Below, one piece after another: positions 13,651 to 21,119 of a stretch of 36,422 bases of DNA; position 1 is the stretch's first letter; each line of letters opens with the position of its first letter. The stretch is from a virus. The position numbers were made by a program, and so were the translations under genes. The stretch lies in IMG/VR virus record IMGVR_UViG_3300034106_005874, positions 1 to 36,422 of that record; one strand, 5' to 3'. The notes under the pieces were generated by a model that was given only the letters and a program-made list of their open reading frames with translations, did not search any database and was not told the origin of the DNA.

Positions 13651-13663
13651 TGGAGCTTTCCGG
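13651..13663 (-). promoter_or_regulatory. CCGGAAAGCT late-gene motif
   Basis: Minus strand CCGGAAAGCTCCA, 20 nt before the GTG of the portal gene at 13630. Confidence 0.45.
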
Positions 13664-13669
13664 GTCTCA

Positions 13670-13837
13670 TCAGATTCCGGCACCAGCCTGCAAGGTGCGG
13701 GCTGCCTGGTTTGAGAGGCTGCGGCCCTCGTGCTCGCATTGCTCAGCGAGCCACACGTAGATCGACCACGGAACTGTGATCGTGATCCGTCGCGGGGTCC
13801 GCAGGTGAGGGGGGATGGCGGGAGCTGGGTTGTGCAT
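13670..13837 (-). CDS. Small ribbon-helix-helix protein
   Basis: A 55-residue protein from the ATG at 13837; the longer frame adds an unlikely leader. RRITITVPWSIYVWLAEQC is a typical ribbon strand plus first helix, and EGRSLSNQAARTLQ gives turn and second helix, as in Arc/CopG repressors. It probably binds DNA as a dimer. It lies directly upstream of the portal gene and could regulate the late arm (inference). Confidence 0.65.
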   Translation of the reverse strand: MHNPAPAIPPHLRTPRRITITVPWSIYVWLAEQCEHEGRSLSNQAARTLQAGAGI

Positions 13838-13929
13838 GGCGGTGATGCGGTGGAGAAGGGCCAATGGATCGGCCCACACCATGGCTATCAGAGCGGTTGC
13901 TCAACAACAACCGATGCAGCCGATTTGCA

Positions 13930-14073
13930 TCATCTCTGCAGCACGGCCGGCGGTGGCGGTGCTGTTGGGGTAGTGAGCGTTTGCAGCGCCCAGAGACCGA
14001 CGACACCGGCCAGCACCGTGAGGGCCAGCGCGTTGAGCAGTCCCCGGTAAACGGGGGGCATGGTGGGATTCAT
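13930..14073 (-). CDS. Small single-pass membrane protein
   Basis: A 47-residue protein from the ATG at 14073. Residues about 11-30 (GLLNALALTVLAGVVGLWAL) form one membrane segment, followed by a short T/P-rich tail. Role unknown; it could be a superinfection or lysis accessory, but nothing proves it. A GTGCGCAACC element lies in the 64-bp gap upstream. Confidence 0.5.
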   Translation of the reverse strand: MNPTMPPVYRGLLNALALTVLAGVVGLWALQTLTTPTAPPPPAVLQR

Positions 14074-14137
14074 GGCTTCCACGAGGGTAGGAGGGTTGTG
14101 GTTGCGCACCGCGCTGGGTGCGCGTTGTGCTGCGAAA

Positions 14138-14869
14138 TCAGCAGATCGGCCGCCAGCCGTATTCAGTGGAGGCAGGCAGGGCCAAGGGGTCACCAGGGCG
14201 ATGCTGAAGCCCCAGCTGGTGGGCAATCGCCCGGGTCGAGGCGCTGAGCACCGCGTCACGCCAGAGGATCGCGGCTTCTTCGCGGCTCCTGGCGTAGACC
14301 ACGATGCCACCCCAGGGCGCTACCCCCTGCGCTGCTGGGCTGAAGGCCTGATGTGGCTGCAGCGGAGCCTGCAGGGACTCCAGGAACCAGCCATCCATCC
14401 AGACGGCGAACGCTGGGGAGATCCAACGGGCAAGGTCCACAGCAAGGCGCGGGTGGATCCAGGTGCCACGGGCATGATTCGGGCCAGTCGTTACGGTGCT
14501 CACAAGGTCACCGCAGATCTGCGGTGACGCCTGCAGGGCTGCGATGTACTCCTTTGTGCGCTCCGCTCTGATGTAGGTGAACCACTCGCGGCCATTGGCC
14601 TGGCAGATCGCCGTGGCGTTGACGAACCCGTCAGCCTGCCGGCGCTCGATCGCGGTCCCGTTCCAGGTGCGGGCGTCGACGCCGAGCCCGCGACCGTCCA
14701 GCTGCTCCGGCGTGGTGGGCACGCCCGCCAGGGGAGTGGACTGGGTCAGGCGCTGGCGGTAGGCCTCTTGCTTGCAAGCGCTGCTGCAATAGCGGGCATT
14801 GGAGCCACGAGCGGCAAATGGCAGGCCGCAGGTGCTGCAGCTGAGCTGGTAGCGTTGTGTGCGCTTCAT
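14138..14869 (-). CDS. KilA-N domain protein with N-terminal zinc knuckle
   Basis: A 243-residue protein. Residues about 10-35 hold CSTCGLPFAARG…YCSSACKQ, a four-cysteine zinc site. Residues about 68-165 are a KilA-N domain: WNGTAIERRQADGFVNATA, ANGREWFTYIRAERTKEYI, then GTWIHPRLAVDLARWISPA and FAVWMDGWFLES. KilA-N is a DNA-binding fold in phage and viral regulatory proteins. The C-terminal 70 residues are unassigned. The gene overlaps its upstream neighbour by ATGA and probably belongs to the same transcript. Confidence 0.8.
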   Translation of the reverse strand: MKRTQRYQLSCSTCGLPFAARGSNARYCSSACKQEAYRQRLTQSTPLAGVPTTPEQLDGRGLGVDARTWNGTAIERRQADGFVNATAICQANGREWFTYIRAERTKEYIAALQASPQICGDLVSTVTTGPNHARGTWIHPRLAVDLARWISPAFAVWMDGWFLESLQAPLQPHQAFSPAAQGVAPWGGIVVYARSREEAAILWRDAVLSASTRAIAHQLGLQHRPGDPLALPASTEYGWRPIC

Positions 14870-15057
14870 TGGATGTGCGAGTAGCGGAGGGGGAGGATGC
14901 GAAGTTCTGGCCGTTCACGCAAGACGTGCTCGACAGCGGCCTTGGCTTCGCTGATGTTTGCGAAGTCGTTGGGATAGCCCAGCTCCCACAACGCGCGTTC
15001 CATCGCGTCGGCGAACGGGCTCCGGTCCCCAGGAGGGGACGGAAGGCAGGTTTTCAT
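14866..15057 (-). CDS. Small protein of unknown function, coupled to the KilA-N gene
   Basis: A 63-residue protein from the ATG at 15057 (MKTCLPSPPGDRSPFADAM…LPLRYSHIQ), mostly helical (AKAAVEHVLRERPEL). Four-base overlap with the KilA-N gene suggests coupled translation. No family recognised. Confidence 0.55.
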   Translation of the reverse strand: MKTCLPSPPGDRSPFADAMERALWELGYPNDFANISEAKAAVEHVLRERPELRILPLRYSHIQ

Positions 15058-15113
15058 TAATCTGTACCAGGAAATGGCGCTCAGCATCCCTGCTGAACAT
15101 CCGCACCATACAC

Positions 15114-15144
15114 CAACAGGAAAGGGGCTGGCAACGCCAACCCC
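15114..15144 (-). terminator. Terminator after the sigma-factor gene
   Basis: Minus strand GGGGTTGGC, loop GTT, GCCAGCCCC, then TTTCCTGTT. Nine pairs including one G-U in RNA. It lies in the 210-bp gap between the sigma factor (stop 15268) and the gene starting at 15057. The rest of this gap shows no gene. Confidence 0.6.
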
Positions 15145-15267
15145 TCACCAGTGAAACCGGGCCCTGGATACGGTTACAGAACGAGCTCCTGGAAACCCGC
15201 TCACCGCGCCCTCCTTACGGTTCAGGCGGACCCGGCAGGGGCAGGCTACCGCCCTCCGCTCACCGGA

Positions 15268-16119
15268 TCATAGAGCCTGCGGTTGCGGATCCGCAACGGG
15301 AGACGCAACGGGCTCCCAGGTCAGCAACCCCAGCTGAGCCACCCGATCATCGAGCTCCCGCCGCACTCGCCGCTGACGCTTCACCTTCTCCACCTCAACC
15401 GCTTGCACATCGATGGCAAGGGCCAGCTGCAGCACCTCGATAGGCCGCCGGCCCTGCAGCAGGGTCTTGAGTCGCCGGTGGAACTGCTGCATGGGCCCCG
15501 ATGGGAACGCCAGCCGCCGCGGCTTCTCCCACCAGAGAAGGAGCTGATCGCGATCGCCGGGGTACAGCAGGGCCAAGGCCCGCAGCACCAAATCCCGCAG
15601 CGGCTGCAGCCGATCCAGTTCGGGCTCAGCGTCGCTCACCCCATCGGCGCCGATGTGGTCGTCCAGGTTGCTGGTGCCGGTCATCGCCCCCAGCATCTCC
15701 CGTAGTTCATCGAGGGTCATCCCGGCCCGTTCGGCGACCTCTTCGGCGGGCACGTCCGGATCGGCCATCAGGCGCTGGATCCTGCCCCACTGCTCGCGCC
15801 ACTTCGATGGGTATTTGATCATGTGCCCGTGATCCCGAAACCAGTGAAGGACCTCACCCATCACAAACGGCACCACTGCTGTTGAGAGCTTGTAAGGCTC
15901 ACCGGTCCCGGGGTTGATTCGTTCCGGGTTGTACTTGCGGCAACCACGGATCAACCCCAGATAAGCAACAGCCTCCAGTTCGTCGTACGGCTGGCCGGTT
16001 CTGTTCGCGTACCGGGTCGCCACCATCCGCGCCAGGCCAAGATTCTCGGTGATCAGCTCTTCACTGGTTGTAGTGGGCCGCGGGAACGGGGCCGCCGCCT
16101 GGCGCTTGGGGTTGGTCAT
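15268..16119 (-). CDS. Phage-encoded sigma-70-family factor (group 3-like)
   Basis: A 283-residue protein from the ATG at 16119. Residues about 20-95 are region 2: ITENLGLARMVATRYANR, YDELEAVAYLGLIRGCRKY and a MGEVLHWFRDHGHMIKYPS block that holds the -10 recognition part. Region 3 follows (VPAEEVAERAGMTLDELRE). A region-4 helix-turn-helix is not obvious; the C-terminus has QLALAIDVQAVEVEKVKRQ and a basic helix. The arrangement resembles cyanobacterial SigF/G-type factors. It probably directs polymerase to phage late promoters (inference). The gene has a terminator behind it. Confidence 0.8.
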   Translation of the reverse strand: MTNPKRQAAAPFPRPTTTSEELITENLGLARMVATRYANRTGQPYDELEAVAYLGLIRGCRKYNPERINPGTGEPYKLSTAVVPFVMGEVLHWFRDHGHMIKYPSKWREQWGRIQRLMADPDVPAEEVAERAGMTLDELREMLGAMTGTSNLDDHIGADGVSDAEPELDRLQPLRDLVLRALALLYPGDRDQLLLWWEKPRRLAFPSGPMQQFHRRLKTLLQGRRPIEVLQLALAIDVQAVEVEKVKRQRRVRRELDDRVAQLGLLTWEPVASPVADPQPQAL

Positions 16120-16180
16120 GGCGGGGAGGGCTCCAACCAAGCAGCGCCATCAGGCGCGGGGCAGCCGGGAGTTGCGGTGG

Positions 16181-16519
16181 TCACGGCTTGCCCTCCTCGC
16201 CAGACTGGCGCTGCACCAGTCCGTAAGTGCGGCGCTGAATGCCTTCGACGCGATACCACTCGCTCAGCGCGTCAATCTCATCGGCGCCAACAGACCATGT
16301 AACGGTCATTGTCGCGACTTGTCCCGCAGGCATTCTGATGGTGATGTTTTTAATATGTTTCGGGAGTCCCAGTGTTTTAACAAATCGCTCTACAGGACTA
16401 CCTGGACATAAATGCATCCTCGGCAACCAGTCGCCATTGCGTAGGCAACGGCGACCAGGACCCGCAAGCCACAGCTGCAAGGCAACAAGTAGAGGGGCGG
16501 TGATGGCTAGGACAATCAT
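16181..16519 (-). CDS. Membrane-anchored protein of unknown function
   Basis: A 112-residue protein from the ATG at 16519, chosen because it overlaps the upstream stop by ATGA. Residues about 1-19 (MIVLAITAPLLVALQLWLA) form a membrane segment; the rest is soluble, with strands (ITIRMPAGQVATMTVTWSV). In phages a short membrane protein overlapping a coiled-coil partner can be a spanin-like or entry-exclusion pair, but no motif confirms this. Confidence 0.55.
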   Translation of the reverse strand: MIVLAITAPLLVALQLWLAGPGRRCLRNGDWLPRMHLCPGSPVERFVKTLGLPKHIKNITIRMPAGQVATMTVTWSVGADEIDALSEWYRVEGIQRRTYGLVQRQSGEEGKP

Positions 16520-16830
16520 GGCTTCACCCCAGTCACAGGGCTGTCCCAGCCATTCCGCCACTGGACCTCTTTAATGAAACTCATATTGGCTGCAAATGAC
16601 GCAAATATATGATCAAGAGCCGCTCCAAGTCCCTGGACTCTGCGCTTGAGAATCTGATTATCGTTAATCAACTTCTCCCGCTCGGCTTCAAGCTCCAAAC
16701 GCCGCCGCGCCTGTGCGGTTGCGCCGCGAATCGCGTAGAGCTTCTGGGACTTGGTGTACTTGCGCCGCCAACGCTTGGCGGGGGGTTGAGGCTGGGGGTC
16801 TGGGGAGAGCCAGGGGAAGAGGTTGAGCAT
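16516..16830 (-). CDS. Coiled-coil protein of unknown function
   Basis: A 104-residue protein. Basic N-terminal part (KRWRRKYTKSQKLYAIRG) followed by a helix with heptad character (LELEAEREKLINDNQILKR). It begins at the ATG at 16830 inside a CACCACCACCATG junction. Coupled by ATGA to the membrane protein that follows. Confidence 0.6.
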   Translation of the reverse strand: MLNLFPWLSPDPQPQPPAKRWRRKYTKSQKLYAIRGATAQARRRLELEAEREKLINDNQILKRRVQGLGAALDHIFASFAANMSFIKEVQWRNGWDSPVTGVKP

Positions 16831-16841
16831 GGTGGTGGTGA
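16827..16841 (-). repeat. Start-codon direct repeat B, copy 1
   Basis: Minus strand TCACCACCACCATGC, spanning the ATG at 16830; identical to 17124-17138, 297 bp away, which spans the ATG at 17127. Confidence 0.65.
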
Positions 16842-16866
16842 TGGTGTAAAGGTGATGGGATCGGTG

Positions 16867-17127
16867 TCACCCAGCAAGAGCGATGTGGCTATTTGGCCAA
16901 ACGACGCCAATAACCTTGTCGCGAAAGACTTCCGCTTCTCTAAGCACAGGGCCACCTTCCCACTTAATAGCGGAATTATCCCAAAGATACACACTAAACA
17001 CGTAGCAACTTCTTACACCGCCGAGGCTCAGCACCTCACTATAGCCAGAAATTGGCGATACAGAGATAACATCGCAAGCGGCGAATGTGTGGCCGGTGAG
17101 CTCAATGAGTGGTTGCTGGTCTTGCAT
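16867..17127 (-). CDS. Small strand-rich protein of unknown function
   Basis: An 86-residue protein (MQDQQPLIELTGHTFAACDV…PNSHIALAG) with many beta-type segments (CYVFSVYLWDNSAIKW). AT-rich relative to the terminase gene before it. It sits between two copies of the CACCACCACCATG junction, so it looks like a one-gene insert between terminase and the coiled-coil gene. Confidence 0.6.
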   Translation of the reverse strand: MQDQQPLIELTGHTFAACDVISVSPISGYSEVLSLGGVRSCYVFSVYLWDNSAIKWEGGPVLREAEVFRDKVIGVVWPNSHIALAG

Positions 17128-17138
17128 GGTGGTGGTGA
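17124..17138 (-). repeat. Start-codon direct repeat B, copy 2
   Basis: Identical to 16827-16841; spans the ATG at 17127. Confidence 0.65.
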
Positions 17139-17147
17139 GGGCGTGAA

Positions 17148-18710
17148 CTACCGAAAGTCGACAGCGTTCCGGCGACGGGCCGGCGCAGGGGGATCCGCGC
17201 GGGCGCCGTGGCCGTAGTGGACTGTCGAGACGCGCATGGGGCCCGTGCCTTGCATGAAGTTGATCGCCTGGCTAAGCGCATCGACCTGGTCGTCGTAGGT
17301 GTCGCCGGGAAACTTCAGCAGCTGGCTGGTGAGCAGTGGCGTCAGCGGGTGGTGGCGCGGAAAGAACACACGCCCCTGGTTGAACTCAGGCGTTGCCGCG
17401 TTGGCCCTGGCTGTTTTCCCGCCAACGGGGTCAATCGCATGCACGATGAAGCCCGCGGCGGCACGCTGGAGGGTGCTGATCACGGCGCTGCCGTTCGCCT
17501 TGTCCTCCACCAGTAACTCCCCAAAGCCCCAAGTGGGCCAGAGCGTGGCGATCTGATCAGTCGTCGCGGCGAAGTCCAGCCGCGTGTTCGTCAGGTTCAG
17601 CAACCAGGCGCCGGCCGAGTCCTGACCCCAGAGCTGCATGGCCACCATGTCGGCGCCAGGGGAATCCTTGAAGCTGCAATCCAGGCTTGCGAGCTTGCGC
17701 ACGAACCGATCGGGCAGCACAGCGTCACCCTTCAGGCCAGGGCGCTCCCGGGTGCCGTAGAACCGGAACATTCCGGCGTTGAACACCGTGCCGCCATCGG
17801 GCTGGGGCCGCTGCTGGTAGAGGGCCGCCCAGTCACGCTCGGGGGTGTTGAGGCGCTGAATCCGAGCCCATTTTTCGTCGTAGCGGGTCGGATCGAGTGC
17901 TTCGCCCGGTTGCCGATCGTCAATCTCCCGGGTCACCAATGCCGGCAGGGGCTTAATGATCGGCTCGGCGATGATCGGCAGGCTGATCACATGCCAAGGC
18001 TCGGCTGCATCGCCGTTACCCTCGCGCTCGAGCTCCTCGACGGTCTTGAGCAACCAGCCGATCAGGTCGGCATCAACCCAGCGGGTGTGGGTGATGATCT
18101 TGATTGCCCCGGGTTCGACCCTGGTGTTGAGCACGTTGGACCACCAGCTATGAAGCTGTCGCCGGTAGGCCGCTGATTCGGCCTGCTCCCTGTTTTTGAT
18201 CGGGTCGTCGACGTTGATCACGTGAGCCGGCAGACCCGTGCCTTTGCCGACGCCAGCCCCCCACCAGCCGCCGATGCCCTGGGCTGTCTTCCACCTGCCC
18301 TTGCCCTGGCTGGAAGGCGACAGCACCCCACCAGAGGCGACGTAGTAATCACGGGCCGCTTCGCCGAACTCTTCTGCCAGTGCCTGAGTGTTGGCGCCCT
18401 GGCCCCAGGTGCGATCCGGGAACCGCCGGAGGAACCAACCGGACAGCAGCCGGGTGAAGATCGTGGTCTTGAAGTGCCGCGGCGGCAGCTCGATCATCAG
18501 CCGCGGCGGCAGATCGCCATCGATGACCCGCTGCCCGATGCTCACCAGTCGGGTGGTGTGCCGCGTCCAGGGGAACGCCGGACAGGCGTCGGTGATGTAG
18601 TCGCCGAACGACTTGGCGTAGAGCTCCTGGGCGGCTGGCGTGTTGTTCAACCGCTCCAGCTGTGCCCTCGCCAGGGCGGTAGCGATGGGGTTGGCGAGGG
18701 TGTGGGTCAT
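17148..18710 (-). CDS. terL: Terminase large subunit
   Basis: A 520-residue packaging motor. ATPase part: PPRHFKTT at 76-83 (variant Walker A), HVINVDDPIKN at about 163-173 (Walker B), and THTRWVDADLIGWLL as coupling motif. Nuclease part (RNase H fold): SLDCSFKD with Asp344, LLVEDKANG with Glu402/Asp403, and DTYDDQVDALSQA with Asp473/Asp474. It cuts concatemeric DNA and pumps it into the head. The ATG overlaps the stop of the methyltransferase gene by four bases. The order small subunit, two DNA-modifying or binding genes, large subunit is slightly unusual. Confidence 0.93.
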   Translation of the reverse strand: MTHTLANPIATALARAQLERLNNTPAAQELYAKSFGDYITDACPAFPWTRHTTRLVSIGQRVIDGDLPPRLMIELPPRHFKTTIFTRLLSGWFLRRFPDRTWGQGANTQALAEEFGEAARDYYVASGGVLSPSSQGKGRWKTAQGIGGWWGAGVGKGTGLPAHVINVDDPIKNREQAESAAYRRQLHSWWSNVLNTRVEPGAIKIITHTRWVDADLIGWLLKTVEELEREGNGDAAEPWHVISLPIIAEPIIKPLPALVTREIDDRQPGEALDPTRYDEKWARIQRLNTPERDWAALYQQRPQPDGGTVFNAGMFRFYGTRERPGLKGDAVLPDRFVRKLASLDCSFKDSPGADMVAMQLWGQDSAGAWLLNLTNTRLDFAATTDQIATLWPTWGFGELLVEDKANGSAVISTLQRAAAGFIVHAIDPVGGKTARANAATPEFNQGRVFFPRHHPLTPLLTSQLLKFPGDTYDDQVDALSQAINFMQGTGPMRVSTVHYGHGARADPPAPARRRNAVDFR

Positions 18711-18718
18711 GCGGCCCC
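18700..18718 (-). repeat. Start-codon direct repeat C, copy 1
   Basis: Minus strand GGGGCCGCATGACCCACAC, spanning the terL ATG. Identical to 19875-19893, which spans the methyltransferase ATG; offset 1175 bp. Both proteins therefore start MTHTL and both upstream proteins end in GAA. Confidence 0.85.
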
Positions 18719-19885
18719 CAGCGCCAGGCCGAGCTGGGCACCGTTGAGCCGGTGTTCAGCCATGGCGAAGTAAGCCGGATCGCGCTCAATGCCGATGGCC
18801 TGGAAGCCCTCGGACACGGCGGCTTTGATCGTGGTGCCGCTGCCCATGAACGGATCCAGCACGATCCCGCCAGGAGGGGTGACAAGGCGGCAGAGATAGG
18901 CCATCAGATCAAGGGGCTTGACGGTGGGATGGGTGACGCCTTGGCGCTCGGCGCGGGTGGCCTTGGTCGTATAAAAGAAGCGGGCGGCGCTGCCGGAGTC
19001 GCTGTAGCCAGGCTGCGCAGGTAGCACTGAGCCAGCGGCTACGCCATAGCGGATGTTCGTGGCTGGTTGAATTGTGTCTTTCTTGAATCCGTTAAATCCA
19101 GGCCGATCAGCCGGAAACAACCCCAGCACCTCGTCGCTGCCGTCGTGGATCAGGTTGGCGGGCCAGCGGCCGGAGGGGTGCTCAGGGTTGCGAACGTCTC
19201 CCATGCCTTGCCCGTAAATGGCATGGCTGTCTTGGTTCTGCTCGCTGACTGTCCCATCTTTCTTTTTCCAGGTTGACCACTGCCCCTCCACCCTGCACCC
19301 ATCCACATTCAGCGCCCCAGTGCCGTGCTCCAGCACGTTCGCGGCCACGGTGCCGGCCAGTGGCTTGCGGGCCATGGTGATCGGCTCCAGGGCGGGCTTT
19401 AGAGCTGTGCCCCAGCCTTGCCACTGGCGGCCTGCATCGGTGGCCGGTTCATCGAAGCGTGGCCTGCTGCTGCTGCTGCCGGTGTCCCAGTCGTCGCCGT
19501 ATCCGTTGCGCTGCACTTCACCCTGTCGCGTGCATTCGCGGCCCACTCCCGCGGCTTTGTCGATCGCCTTCGAGGCATCCAACGACTTCGGGAATCCCGA
19601 CCCGTAGACCCAAGCGATCATGTCCCGGATCTCGAAGCCCGCATCCTCAATCCGCACCGCCATCCGATGCTGCGTCCGCGTGCCAGCGAACGCCAGCAGA
19701 TGCCCGCCAGGCTTGAGCACCCGCAGGCACTCGGCCCAGATCTCCACGCTGGGCACGTCGTAATCCCACCGCTTGCCCATGAAGGCCAGCCCATAAGGCG
19801 GATCGGTCACTACCGAGTCCACACTGCAGTCCGGCATGGTGCGGAGGACGTCGAGGCAATCACCTAGGTGCAGTGTGTGGGTCAT
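18707..19885 (-). CDS. DNA adenine/cytosine-N4 methyltransferase (DPPY type)
   Basis: A 392-residue protein. Catalytic motif DPPY is at 28-31, near the N-terminus, and the AdoMet-binding motif LDPFMGSGTT is at about 343-352, preceded by HPTVKPLDLMAYL. This order (catalytic before cofactor motif) is the beta class. It transfers a methyl group from AdoMet to N6 of adenine or N4 of cytosine at a site that cannot be read from sequence. About 200 residues lie between the motifs, including the probable target-recognition part. No restriction enzyme is adjacent, so it probably protects phage DNA. It is bracketed by 19-bp start-junction repeats. Confidence 0.9.
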   Translation of the reverse strand: MTHTLHLGDCLDVLRTMPDCSVDSVVTDPPYGLAFMGKRWDYDVPSVEIWAECLRVLKPGGHLLAFAGTRTQHRMAVRIEDAGFEIRDMIAWVYGSGFPKSLDASKAIDKAAGVGRECTRQGEVQRNGYGDDWDTGSSSSRPRFDEPATDAGRQWQGWGTALKPALEPITMARKPLAGTVAANVLEHGTGALNVDGCRVEGQWSTWKKKDGTVSEQNQDSHAIYGQGMGDVRNPEHPSGRWPANLIHDGSDEVLGLFPADRPGFNGFKKDTIQPATNIRYGVAAGSVLPAQPGYSDSGSAARFFYTTKATRAERQGVTHPTVKPLDLMAYLCRLVTPPGGIVLDPFMGSGTTIKAAVSEGFQAIGIERDPAYFAMAEHRLNGAQLGLALGAA

Positions 19886-19893
19886 GCGGCCCC
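19875..19893 (-). repeat. Start-codon direct repeat C, copy 2
   Basis: Identical to 18700-18718; spans the methyltransferase ATG and the stop of the preceding gene. Confidence 0.85.
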
Positions 19894-20517
19894 TCGCAAC
19901 CGCTCGAACCGCAACCCCAGCGCTGCTACTGGGCGCTGCTCAAGGATCGCCAGGCAGATGGCTGATCGGCTGACGAATAGCTCATTGGCGGCTTGGCGAG
20001 CATTGGGCCAGGTCTGGCCGGTTTCAATGCATCGAATCCTGTAGTCGCCTCGCTGGTAGGGGTGGGCTGCAGCGACGGCATCAGCCAACTCGCGATCCTC
20101 CAGCAGCTGAAACAAGCGATCAGCGCCAAACCCACCAAGCACATCAGGGCGTTCGTGTGCCAGCCGACGCCAACCACGGCGAGACACATAGCGCCTACAG
20201 CCCCCCAGGACTGGCCTGAGCAGTTTCTGGAGCTGCGGCTCATAAAGCCAGCGAACGATGCGTGGGACTGGGCAACCGAGGATTAACGCAGCACCACCGG
20301 GGCTGAGCAGATCGTCGATGCGGATCCTGCTGCTCCCGCTGGTGAAGCCAAGCTTCCCGAGCTTGAGGCGAATAGCTTTCTCGCTCCGATCCGGCCAACC
20401 CTCAGCCTTGGCCTGACGTTGAAACCGCCTTATCAGGATCGCAGGCGGAAGCGAATCGCCCATGTCACTGAGGAGCTCAACCTCAGTGGCGCTCCAGTTG
20501 GGAGGCTTGATCCCCAT
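19882..20517 (-). CDS. DNA-binding protein with SANT-like and NUMOD-like parts
   Basis: A 211-residue protein. N-terminus: PPNWSATEVELLSDMGDSL and SEKAIRLKLGKLGF, a Myb/SANT-like helix set. Middle: LSPGGAALILGCPVPRIVR and CRRYVSRRGWRRLAHERPD, probably a winged or MerR-like helix-turn-helix. C-terminus: IRCIETGQTWPNARQAANE followed by VSRSAICLAILEQRP, which resembles NUMOD1-type modules of homing nucleases. No nuclease motif (HNH or GIY-YIG) is seen. It could be a regulator or a remnant of a homing element. ATGA-type overlap with the methyltransferase. Confidence 0.6.
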   Translation of the reverse strand: MGIKPPNWSATEVELLSDMGDSLPPAILIRRFQRQAKAEGWPDRSEKAIRLKLGKLGFTSGSSRIRIDDLLSPGGAALILGCPVPRIVRWLYEPQLQKLLRPVLGGCRRYVSRRGWRRLAHERPDVLGGFGADRLFQLLEDRELADAVAAAHPYQRGDYRIRCIETGQTWPNARQAANELFVSRSAICLAILEQRPVAALGLRFERLRGAA

Positions 20518-20579
20518 GGCTCACCGCCAGCGGTCCAACCCGCCAGGGGGGGAGGCGTGGGGCTGGGCGGTGTGGAACA

Positions 20580-21038
20580 TCACCCAGCCCCCTCAACCTG
20601 CACCCCAATGCCCTGCGCCTGGATCCCCAGCAGCAGGCGCATGCGCTGGTCGTCGCTGAGACCCGCCCCATCGATGGCGGTGACCACCCCGGTCATTGCA
20701 CGCTGCACGGCGCGACGTTCGGCAGCGGCATCGCTCCAGTCTTCTCGGAAGAACGGCGAATGGGTCAGCAGCCAGGCGGCATCCCTGGGCTCACCGGTAG
20801 AGATTTTCTGGGTAAGAGCAATTTCCGCTTCATTCAGTGCACGATGAATGGCTTCCGAAAACCGTCGGAACAATAGCGGCGCGTCTTCTTGGTCGCCTTT
20901 CTTAAGCCAATCGCTGACGGTGGCTGGACGGACGCCGATGGCCCTAGCGATCGCCCGATAGGAAGCGCAGTTCCTGGCCACCTCTTCAACGACGGGGATC
21001 ATCTCCTCGGTCAGGGATGTCGGGCGGCCACCTGGCAC
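20580..21038 (-). CDS. Terminase small subunit-like DNA-binding protein
   Basis: A 152-residue protein starting GTG at 21038. Residues about 4-50 hold GRPTSLTEEMIPVVEEVAR and YRAIARAIGVRPATVSDWL, a helix-turn-helix; then FRRFSEAIHRALNEAEIAL and DAAWLLTHSPFFREDW, which recall small terminase proteins. It would bind the packaging site and load the large subunit. It is the first gene of the late arm, behind a promoter at 21065-21094. Confidence 0.7.
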   Translation of the reverse strand: MPGGRPTSLTEEMIPVVEEVARNCASYRAIARAIGVRPATVSDWLKKGDQEDAPLLFRRFSEAIHRALNEAEIALTQKISTGEPRDAAWLLTHSPFFREDWSDAAAERRAVQRAMTGVVTAIDGAGLSDDQRMRLLLGIQAQGIGVQVEGAG

Positions 21039-21064
21039 AGGACAACACGATGCGCAATGCCAAC

Positions 21065-21094
21065 AGCTTAGCCGGATTCCTGCCGGTTGCGCAA
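21065..21094 (-). promoter_or_regulatory. Promoter of the packaging genes
   Basis: Minus strand -35 TTGCGC (21094-21089), 18-nt spacer, -10 TAAGCT (21070-21065). The -10 block GGCTAAGCTGTTGG is identical to that of the plus-strand promoter at 24344-24372. A further TTGCGCA lies downstream of the -10. Confidence 0.6.
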
Positions 21095-21119
21095 GCCCAA
21101 GGGCGACCCATGGCAGGGC

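Noticed and set aside
11618-13714. Plus-strand frames of 399 and 294 codons
   Set aside because: Antisense to the portal and MuF genes, which carry clear family motifs.
19882-20517. Homing endonuclease
   Set aside because: NUMOD-like part present but no HNH, GIY-YIG or LAGLIDADG motif seen.
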